A stretch of DNA of 64,000 bases from Trogon surrucura (Eukaryota; Chordata; Aves; Trogoniformes; Trogonidae). The stretch is taken from positions 2,883,501 to 2,947,500 of the forward strand of contig CM036642.1 of NCBI GenBank assembly GCA_020746105.1, in the 5' to 3' direction. Of the stretch, positions 54,221 to 64,000 are shown piece by piece. The position numbers and the translations under genes were made by a program. The stretch's first letter is position 1. Each line of letters begins with the position of its first letter. The notes beneath the pieces are model-generated. The model did not search any database, was not told where the DNA came from, and worked only from the letters and a program-made list of their open reading frames with translations.

Positions 54221-55877
54221 GTAAGCATCTGTTAAAGCATTTAACAGGGAATGTTGTGTGTCCCCTCTTCTTTCATTTTTTTTTTCTTTTACATGCAATG
54301 TCATTGCAGTGGAATTCTGTTGGCCGCTTTAAAAGTTGGAGAGGGTCTCTACTCAATTCATCATACCTTTTGAGATGTTTCAGAGAACCTGCATTTAATT
54401 TTCCATTTGTATTTCCTCTGAAACTCTGTCCTCTAGCATAAATGGTAACATTTGTGTCCTTTAGTAAAATTCAGAGAAGGCTTCTGGGGTAAGAGAAATG
54501 GGCCTGAAATAGTTCAAGGTATTACACAACTGGGATGTCTGAGCTGTGATATGAAATTGCAAACAGCAGTTCACCTGTGGAATTTGAAAATCATGCGGGT
54601 TTGTATGCAGCTCAGAGCAGTGTGAAATCTTACCCGCACAGACCTTGTACTTGGCCTTGTACAGAAAATACTTAGGGTCAAGAAAAACTTGTTTGATATT
54701 TGTCCAAATCACGTGAAGAGGCTTGGCCAAGTCTCCATGCCCTTACTGCCCGTGCCTCTGCTCTGGTCCCACGTAATCCTTCGTACTTGTAACCCAGTGT
54801 TTCAATTCAGGGTCACACAGGCGGTCCGAGATGTTGCCCGTGAGAGATGAGCAACCTGAAAGGTAGAATGTAGAACTAGAGAAAGTGCTGGTGCCGTGAT
54901 GTGGGGCCTTTGCACGATGAGCATCAGAAATTCACAGTGCCAGTTCTCACCGGCCTCTGAAAGACCAGGTGTGTTGGTTGTGCCCTGCTAACCTAAGTTA
55001 CGCGGGCTTCTCCCACGATACAGAAAATCACAGCGACGAAACTCCTCTACCACTTAGCTCTGTCCAGAGAAGGAGAAAGTTTTACCTGTCGCAGGTCTGT
55101 GTATGTGGAGTGACGGCCAGAAGGAGAGAAAGGATCCTTTGCACTCTCTTCAGAGCCTTCCACGAAGCCGTGCGAGTGAGGCGTTCTGCCTCCGCCCTCA
55201 TGGTTGCCGGTGCCTCCCCGTACACCAGCACCGAGAGCATCGCTGTATGTGGGCAGTTCCACCCTGCGCGTTCAGTCTTGGGGCAGTTAATGCTGTAGGA
55301 AAATCCAGCTTTACTTTTCACCTGCTTTCCTCGTGGGAAAATGCCCTTGACTTTGATTTACACTGGATATTGTCGGACTCCTGCTGAGAACCAGTCCAAC
55401 TGCTTGTTCGATGCAAATTAGAATAAAGTCGGTTAAGTAAGAAATATAGAAAGTTACAGGATTTGGGCTTGGCTAGCATTGAGCTTAGTAGTTTTTACCA
55501 GATGTTTAACTTTGGAAATAGCTTAGGATAGCATGGTTAATGTTTTGAAAAGCTATGCACACAGAGAGTGCAAAGTTTTGGTAGATGCAAGATGTACTCA
55601 AGTGTTTTGTAGTCTTGGTTTAGTGAAATGTTTGTATTCAACAGTTCCAAAATGTCATCATACATACAAAATGTAGCTCTTTTTCTAAGTTGTGTCTGTG
55701 GTGTCTGTTTTTACTGTGCTCAGCTTGTGGAAGTTCACAGAACTGGACCTTACTAGTATCACACGTAAAGACGTTTGTAAAATGCCCCTAGTTAACGAAT
55801 AGGAACACCTGTGTGTTAGGGTTGGGTCTTTTTTCATCAGTAAATGTAATAATAATTGGAAAAGGAGGTCAGGAGCA

Positions 55878-55970
55878 TCATCTCTACTTTACAGATGGAG
55901 AAACTGAGTCATGGAGCGGTGGTGACTTGTACAAGATCATCCAGTAAATCTAGAGGCTGAACCGAGTATC
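55878..55970 (-). repeat. MIR-like ancient SINE remnant
   Basis: The plus strand has CTTTACAGATGGAGAAACTGAG ... GGTGACTTGTACAAGATCATCCAGTAA ... GAGGCTGAACC, close to the inverted MIR core (tttacagatgaggaaactgagg ... tgacttgcccaaggtcacacagcaa). Confidence 0.65.
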
Positions 55971-57419
55971 CTATCAACTTGGCACGTTGTCATAGCCCCC
56001 TGCTGTGTGTTCTTGCCTGTTCTTTTTTTCTGACTGCCACCTCAACCACTGGTGGAAGAGGCTGGGCTCACGGCATTACTCTGTGAACTGATGCAGAGGG
56101 GGGCATCCAGGCTTTTCCTGCTGGTGCTCCCCACAAGCTGAGTAATGCTGTGTCAAAATCAGCAGCACCAGTAAGATCCCGGTGAAAGGATGAGACCTGA
56201 GTGTTCTGCTTATTTGATTTGTGTGTTTCCCTTCCCCATATAATTCATTTGTTAGCTGCAAAACAGTAAAATCTCCCGGTACAAAATTGCTTAGGATGGG
56301 ACACAGCTCATTGAATTTAACTCTGAGGCTACGCTAGTCGCTTGGGTTGTCTTTATAGCCAAAAGGAAGAAAGAAGCACCTCGAGACAGCAATTTGTCTC
56401 ATTTGTGTTAGGCGTATACGAGATAATAATAACCCTGCAGAGGCATGCTGTGCTGTGCCTGAATAAAACAGCAGCCTAGAAGAATACTTCACATGAAATA
56501 CCTAGCTTTTAGGGAGATGAATCCTATTGTTAGGAACAAATGCATATAGATGAGTCTAGATGACATGGTTTAAATTAAAACAAGCATTTCCCAAGCTTGC
56601 ACTGTTTGGATTTGGCTTTTGTGTACAAACATGCCTGAACTAGTCACAGATGTGAGCACGCATAGTCCGTGGGCTTCCTTTTAACACATTTTGCTAGGAG
56701 TTCGGATTCAGTCAGTCACGCTGATTTGCCATGGAGAAATATTTGCTGCTAATGCTGATTTTTTCCAAGAGTTTCCTGCAAGTCCTATCAAGTTTTGCTT
56801 CAAGAATCAATTATTTTGAACGTGCCTGGGGTGAGATGATGTATGAAAAAGCCAACTGTGAATGAAAGGCTCCCTATGTCACTAAATCCACGTCCGGTAC
56901 AGAGTTTTGTGAGCGTAAGTAGATGGTGGTGGAGGTTTTCCCCGAGTTACGTGCAGGGAAGCCCAGAAATGAACGCAGTTCTGGGAGATGCTCTGAATTT
57001 AATAAGGCTGTGCCAACGTGTGCTCATGCTCGTGATAACCCTGTGAAAAGATGGACACAGCAGGGGGTAACTGGGACATCCTATCAAATGAGCTTTAGTC
57101 TTTCTTCCTTGCTGCTGTGTGGCATGTCTGCAGAGCTGTCCTTGCAGCACAAGTATCAGGGGCACGCGGAGTCGTGAACCTGGACTTCATGCTTTGGATG
57201 TCGGTTCTGACGTATTGTGATATTCTTATTCCAGTGCTTCCAGGACAGTGTGAGGGAGAGGGGGTGTCACAGCGTGGCTCTACCCTGCCACAGGAGGCAG
57301 GCAGGGCAGAGACTGCTGGGCTGCTGGCACGTGAGCTGGCTCCAGGGCTGGAAGCAGCATAATCACATCAGCGCTGTGCTCGTGTTAATAAGCTCTGCTG
57401 CATCATGGTGATAATTGGC

Positions 57420-57466
57420 ATTTGCATAGCACTTTGCAAATATGAAAGCATTGCTTAAATGCAAAT
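57420..57466. promoter_or_regulatory. Inverted pair of POU octamer motifs
   Basis: ATTTGCAT at 57,420-57,427 and its exact reverse complement ATGCAAAT at 57,459-57,466 lie 31 bp apart in AT-rich sequence about 9 kb upstream of the ATP12A TATA-like box. Octamers bind POU-family factors. Function here is inference. Confidence 0.3.
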
Positions 57467-58045
57467 TATAAATAGACTGGCTTGCAGCCTGTCTGTAGAG
57501 CTTGCCCTCTCGGCTACTTAGGCAGTTAGGCCCTTGATACGAGCAGAAAATAAAGGATTAAATCGACTGTCTTTTTATAGTTTGGTTCTGGCTAGACAGG
57601 CTTATTCCTCTTTAGATGGGCTGTGAAACCATTTGAGCATAGAGAACTGTTAGTAAAGAAATGTGCAGCATTTTGGGATCTTGATTCCGTGAGGTGCCCT
57701 AAAAGCCACGGAAGCAGCCATCCTCTGGTTTACTTAATGTGAGCCGTTGTGTGATGAGATCTATGGTGCTTAGTGCCATAGCACTAACTTTGCTTGAGAG
57801 GTTTTTGTCCTTCTTGGTGTCCATGTGAATTTAAATTTGGGAATGTGCATGCATAGCTTAGTTACTGGCTTGAGGTTTAATTGGACGCTAGCCACGTGCT
57901 TTTTAGCGATAATAGTAATCCCAAGTTTTAGTGCAATCTGGGTGGGCAGCACAGGTAATGCATTCGGGATGACTATAAATGTTCCAAAGTGTGTATTACT
58001 CTTCTCTCCTATGGAAACTGTAGTCATGGCAAATTAAAATACTTG

Positions 58046-58089
58046 AGTTAGTATTTTCATCCTTGGAAGTTAGTGTTTTCATCCTTGGA
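58046..58089. repeat. Tandem duplication, 2 x 22 bp
   Basis: Two adjacent 22-bp copies (AGTTAGTATTTTCATCCTTGG-A and the same with GTGTTTT) differ at one position, so the duplication is recent. Confidence 0.9.
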
Positions 58090-61000
58090 TACTTGGATAT
58101 TTCACATGCACATCATAGTACTTTCTTTTTAGCTACTTCAGAACCCTAACAAATCACACTACTTGGAAAAAGAAGCTTTGTGTTCAGAGCATGTAGGAGT
58201 TTAGACTACTGCATCATTTGGAAATAGATTATTCTTCAACATAATGTATTTTAAGATTAATAATTTTGGGAGCATGCATTCAAGAGAGCAACTCCTTGGA
58301 ATAATGCCTGTTTTTATCAGGTTATTGCACAAAATCAGCATTGCATTCAAATACTACTGTTTTGCAGTATTATCATAAAGTATATTATTCAGCTGCAGAA
58401 GTGATACTACAAAATGAGAATCATTTTATCATAAAGTGAATGCGTGTGAAACCAAACATCAGAAAGGGAAGAATTACATGCTCTGCTAGCAGGAAACAAA
58501 GACTAAAATACAATAGTGAAACAGTTTTGCAAGGACTACCAATGTTCAGAAAGGAAAAATAGCATCATAAAGAAAATCAGCCTTAATAAATTACCAGTCT
58601 TGTGGGAATCGTCTTGTACTCTGAAAAATACTTTTGTGTTTTTCTTCTCACCAGAATGATTAATGGACTGGTTCTGCTGAAGGTAGCATGTTTAAGCCAA
58701 ATGTAAGCACTAAAAATGAAAGTTTAGTATTTTTGCAGCTGCTCATTGTGAAATTGGGTTCTCTAAGGAAGAGGCAAAAATCAGAATACTTACAAAAGAA
58801 GCTGGACCAGTGAAATAATGCTGCTTAATTTTGATCTCTCAGAGACTGGAAGCACATCAGAAAGATGTATTATTCCCAGATAAGTTCCTTGCTTATGCCC
58901 TCTCCCTCAAAATTGTCTCAGCTACCTTAGTCACTTGACTGTGGAATTAAAATTAGGAGTCTAGCCCCTGCAGGTTTTCTCCCCCTCTACCACCTCTTGA
59001 GTTGCACTGGTGCTTTTCAGCTCTCCAGCCTCCTGCAGGATGTGTCAGTGATGGCCTTTCGATTTACACCAACCCTGCTACCCAGGAGGGACAAGCTGTA
59101 AATCAGTACTTGAGAAGTATGATTTTTTCTGTGGAAGCAGGTGGCACATAGAGGTCTGTGAAGTACACTGTTCTGGATCTACGTGTGGTTTGTATGTGCT
59201 TGTCTTCCTCATGGAGATGAGTTGGAGGATAACAAGTTTCAGTGAGGAACTGAGTATGGGCTTTAATTTGCTATACATTCTTGATTTCTCCTGAAAGGCA
59301 GATAGCAGGGACAGAACACTTGACCTGATACCACTGGTATCAAAAACGATAATCTGTTGGATGGACAGTATCAGAAGATTAAAAATCACAAGCCTAGACT
59401 GCAGCAAGCCAACCAGATAATGCCTAAACACTGCCTAATTGCTGGAGGTGAACTCGACTTGGCACTCTTCTTCCTTTGGTGTTCTCTGTCATGCACATCC
59501 TGACGTCATTTCTCTTTTTATATTTCTAGCCTATTAAATGCCCTTTAGCTGGAGGCTTTACTTTGTCAAGTGCTCTGTTTGTGCAGTGCAATGCGTACTG
59601 GTCTATCAGCAGTTATGTACAATCTGGAGGTAGGTCGTGCATCTTTCAAACTGCCCGTTGTGTGATTTGATTGTCAAAACTCTGCAAGTGCTGCCGGGTA
59701 AAACGTGCTGCTTGCAGTGGACATGTGAGCACCGTGACTGTACAAAGTCAATTAGGTGGACAGAGATCCTTTTGCAGTCCTGGTAAGCAAGAAACCCATA
59801 TTTTTCCTGCATTTTCGCTTTTGCAAAAAATCTGGCTGTAATTCCAGCATATGTGGGCAGGAGAGGGAGTCTTTGCTTTTGACTGTCACATCATTGGCTG
59901 TGATTGGTTCCTTTTGTGAGAATGCGGGGTGTCGTTGCATTAGAAAGCATATTTATGGAGATAATCCATTTATCAGGGCGAGAACATATTCTCTCTGTAC
60001 TAGACAACAAATTAGTTCTTTCCTTTAACGAGACAGATCATAGGGGTGTCCTAACCCAGAGGAAGGCATGACATGAAGCTGACAGATCAGAAACAAAAGT
60101 AGAAGCAGGAGATTAAAAGGACATTTATTTAAGAATGGCTGCAAAATACAAGTGATCTGCTGCAGCAACTCATTCACCAAGGGAATTCGGCCTTGCCTCA
60201 CTCTAATCTAAATTGAATCTAATTTAGATTCCAAGCAAGGGATGGGAATCCTTTCCTGAACCAAAACAAGCCTTGCCACCTCCTACCTTTTCATTACTCA
60301 TTCCTTAATTTGTTTGGGTTTGTTATGTAGGGCACTCAGGAAGAATAGCTTAAAGCTGTGTGTGCCTGTGCAAAATCTGATGTTATAATCATTGCTTTGC
60401 TGTACATTGGGTTAATTTTTGACGCAGTTACAGCACCCAGGGCTGGTAATGTGCCTCTGCCTGGGGCCCCCAGGAACTTAGGCATGAACGTCTTTCTCTT
60501 CTTTGGTGAGAGCTGAATTACTTGCGCTACTTTGGGGGAGTCCACGACAGCCTTGGGCTCAAGCAGTTTCTCAGTTTTTCTCATTCTGAAAATCGGCTCT
60601 GCTCATGCCTACACACATTGATCAAAACAGTCTTGAAAGAAGGGACTGGAAGATAGTTTTCTTCATTTCTGAGATAGCACGCTTGCTGACCTACTTTCTG
60701 TTCTTGCATTATAAATTGATAAACAGGAAATCTCATTCTCCTAGCCTGTGCACGTCTGGGAAGCCTAAGTGGCATAATTCCTTCCCTGAGGCTTGTCAGG
60801 ACTCCCAGCACCTGAACCAAGGCTCAGTCTGTGCTCATGGCAGCAAAGAGTCTTTGTTCAGTACTCTTGTTGCTCATGATTCCCTCTTAAAACATGTGCT
60901 GTAATTTTTCTGAGACTATTTCCTGAGGAGTGAGAAGAGATGAGATCTGGGCACTGATTCTGGTAGAGGATTCTGTATGGGGCATGTCAGGACACCGCCT

Positions 61001-63261
61001 TGGAGCATGTCCCAAACCGTCGCGCTACCTCATAATTTTCAAACTCCCTGCTTGATTCTTTGACATGTGCTCCTCGGTGCCTCGCCTCCCTTGCTCCCGG
61101 AAACCCATCCTAGTTCTGAGGTGTTTACTTCCCTGTGAATACTCTGCTGCCTTACAGAAAGCTCCTGTGGGTACCTCCTCCATAGTCCAGTCACTGTCTC
61201 AGTGCTGGACATCTTGGCAAACCTAGATGTTAGTTCCCATACAACTAATCTGTCTCCTGCCGATTCCAAACAAGAAGCCTAGATCTGAACACAATGGTGG
61301 GTTGAGCAGGTTGCTACACTCTGAGGGTTAAGAGGTTAGTTGCAAGTTCAGGACCTGGACAAAAACCTGCCTGCAAGCAGCCAGAGGCGGCACTGCTTTG
61401 GGGAATGGAAAAGTGGAGCGGGTAAGCAGGGATGGATGGTAAGGGTGCTTGGAAGAACTTTGGAGGGAAAAAGAGATTATGGCATTGAGGGGGAGGGGTA
61501 TTAGGATGCTTCTTGAGAATTTTCTGGAAGAAAGAGTAAATCATTAGTTTCCCTGCAGAACTGAAGGTATGAAAAGGGTTAAACACCTACACAGAACCAG
61601 AGTGGATGCAGTTTATATATCTGAAGTTGTAACTGACAGCAGGTTCTCTGCCATCTCTATCTTAATGGTCATCAGGACTGCGTGCCCTATTTTAGTGTTT
61701 TTTGCCAGTTGTGCTTGCCAGCTTCCTTATGGAAAGTATTCTAAGCCACATGAGATAGGTGGGTGATAAAATGCCTGCGAGCAACCAGCTGGTGCTGGGA
61801 GTGAGGATTGTGGGAACGCGGCTTCCTTCCCACTTCCTAGAACTGCACCAAAAAACACGAACCCCTGTGACATGTGAACTGCACTCTAGACTGCTTCAGG
61901 CAAGGGCAGGGAAGCTTTGTTCTGGTTGCAGTAGGAAATTCCAGCCGAAACCAAGACTGGGTTGGCCTCCTTAGAGCAGGATACAAGTGGCAAAACATCT
62001 CCTTTCCCAGGATTCCTTTCTTGTTGCTGAGGTGAGTGTTGGGGTCTGCTGTTGAGTGTATCCAGCCACTTTTTGTGGTCTGGTAGTTGTGCCAGCTTCC
62101 CCTGCAACCTGCTGTAGGCATTCCTTGTACTCTGTTCTGATTCTTTGCTCAGATATTTTTCTGCTGCTCACCGCTTTGATGCAGTTTAGCACATACCTAT
62201 CTGATGAGCACAAAATGTTATTAGGTTATGGTTTTGACAAAGTGGTTTTTAAAATAATTTTAGAACAGCTGGAAGAAATTAGCAACTGACAGTTGTCTTA
62301 ACATGCTGCTGATGAGCTTTTCTGCTGGCTTTGATAAGTGGCAGGTTGTACTTTCCAGCTAAGCCCGAGTTCTGCTCAACTAGAGGGGGCCAGAGAAGTT
62401 GCTGCCACTGTTTGTGTAAGTAGATCCCGCTGGTGACAACGCCAGTACTCTGATCAGCACTGGAACAAACCAAGGAGATAGCTCCCTCTTGCAGCAGGGC
62501 GTTTTTCTGTGTTGTATTTTCCAAATGTAATCAAAAGACTTGAACCTTCTAAGCCAATGTTTTGGCTTTGAGACTAAAATAATACACAGGAAAATCTATA
62601 TGTTATTGGAAGTGTTCCTGGCTGCATTAGATCTTCCTTATCAGTTGAAGCCAGTGTCTGGAATCGTGCTCTGGATTCCCAGACTTGTGTTCAGTGTTAC
62701 TTCCTTTCATACTTGTTTTGAGTGTGAGGCATGGACTATCTGTCAAACTGGCTGATGACTATTTTCACTAGAAAACAGTAAATTAGTAGAACATGGAGTC
62801 AGTTTATGGACAACTGTAGCATTTGGATATTTAATAATTTAGAAATCATTAAATGCAAGAGACTTAATGCCTCACAAAGCAAGTAAGTATGAGAAGAGGC
62901 GGCAAAAACATGTCATATTTCATTCTGAGATACCAGCAAGAGGAAAGGTTATTTTTTTAAACTGGATTTCAGTCAGTCAAGGATTGTCTGAAGTTACAGA
63001 GGCAAAGGCTTTCAGGACTTCAAAGTCCTGATGTGTTTCCTATTTATGTGCTGGCACGGGTAGGTTCTAAAGAGCACGATACAGCATGAGGAAGAGACCA
63101 TAAAGCTTTGCCTAGAAAGGGAAATGAGGTGAGAAGGTTTTGCTGAGCCAGACACAGAAGAGGAGGAGAAAGACTGATATTGCTAACCAAGCCCATGTGC
63201 CATCATGGGGCAGCAATGAAGGTATGGGGGTCAGCGACGGGGTGGAGTCATGCTGGGTAGT

Positions 63262-63360
63262 AACGTGGTCATTAGAGCAGGAAACGGGAAGTTAAGGGCC
63301 CTCAACCTCAGATTTAATCTGTGGCCTTAAGCACGTGGCTTCACCTTGATCTACCTCTAT
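63262..63360 (+). repeat. MIR-like ancient SINE remnant (direct orientation, weak)
   Basis: ATTAGAGCAGGAAACGGGA ... CTGTGGCCTTAAGCACGTGGCTTCACC ... TATTTCCACT follows the direct MIR order (gagcagggga ... tgtgaccttgggcaagtcacttaacc ... gtttcctcat). It is diverged and borders are approximate. Confidence 0.45.
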
Positions 63361-64000
63361 TTCCACTCTTCCTTCTGGGAGGGAGGATTTGACAACTCAT
63401 GGTTCAGGTGTTAAGACTTTACTAGTTTATGGATGGATATGTATGCAAATCAGAAATCAGGATGCATGAAATCAGAAGTAGGTGCAGGACTGACCCTGCT
63501 TGGTCTGTATCATCTTCAAATGCTACATTTACAGGCCCCATGGTAGTTGGGAGAAGAAAATCATCCTAAATACTCTGTTACAGTTTAGGAGCACTGTGGC
63601 ATTTTAGAGGAAGCACATCTCTTTCAAAATTGAAATAAGCTTTCAGCTTTTTTGTTGAGGACGTGTGAAATTTTATTTCTGCCTCAGAAATAGCTTCATG
63701 CTTGTGCCTTCCGTACTTTGCCCTGATGTGCTACATTCTTCATTTCTTAAGTATCGACATGGACTGTTTCTCTATCTCTGTGTTATTGGTCTTAGGTGCT
63801 GGGAAAGGGTGGTGATGTTTGTTCTATAAATAGTCTTTTCCTCACATACCACAGACATCTCCTTTGTTAGCAAGTGTCATTCCTTATGTGGTTTACATCA
63901 GAGTGGGTGTAGGAGGAGCAAAGACCTGTCAAAGCACTGGAGTTGCCCTCTGTAGTGAGTAATCCAAACTCCACTGAACACCTTACACCGTGGCTGTTGG

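Larger units (their letters stand above)
48383..64000. other. Upstream intergenic region of ATP12A, no gene supported
   Basis: Open frames here are short, overlap on both strands and match no family I know. No splice chain of more than one plausible exon appears. The region holds MIR-like remnants, two short tandem duplications, an octamer pair and a mildly CpG-rich patch (about 54,990-55,270). Regulatory DNA for ATP12A could lie here, but nothing shows it directly. Confidence 0.65.

Noticed and set aside
54969-55387. Overlapping open frames on both strands in the CpG-richer patch
   Set aside because: Stop codons are rarer here because of base composition; no protein family is recognisable on either strand.

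Overview
The window looks like bird nuclear DNA. Both protein-coding genes have many short exons with GT-AG introns. Recognisable interspersed repeats are few. The clearest ones are chicken-repeat-1 (CR1) LINE fragments, including one whose 3' end carries the CR1-typical AGAATCATAGAATGG-like end read from the opposite strand. I cannot name the species; chicken or another bird both fit.

Region 1 (1-17,718, + strand) is the 3' part of a large gene whose start lies left of the window. I rebuilt 29 exons that join without a frameshift into 1,475 residues plus a stop. About 850 residues are tandem cysteine-rich repeats of the Ephrin_rec_like (GCC2/GCC3) type, with C-x-x-G-x-[FY]-C recurring roughly 28 times. 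Then come a ~290-residue less cysteine-rich ectodomain, one transmembrane helix and a ~309-residue tail. I do not know a name for this protein. CR1 fragments lie antisense in two of its introns.

Region 2 (17,719-28,745) separates two convergent genes. It holds the 3' UTR of the repeat gene (end not determined) and no further gene I can support.

Region 3 (28,746-about 48,320, - strand) is a complete ATP12A gene (non-gastric H+/K+-ATPase alpha subunit). It has 23 coding exons, including a 9-nt first coding exon that encodes Met-Val-Lys about 1.9 kb upstream of exon 2. The exons sum to 3,108 nt, or 1,035 residues plus a stop, with every P-type ATPase signature intact. A TATA-like box with a CACCC/GC-rich element lies upstream, and an AATAAA signal lies about 460 nt past the stop.

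Region 4 (about 48,383-64,000) is upstream of ATP12A and has no gene I can support. It holds MIR-like ancient SINE remnants, two short tandem duplications, an inverted pair of octamer motifs and one exon-like segment.

The two genes share no evident pathway. One encodes an ion pump and the other a receptor-like membrane protein, and they are simply convergent neighbours. From memory of mammalian maps, ATP12A sits beside PARP4 and RNF17. Neither is visible here, so the repeat gene occupies the place downstream of ATP12A.
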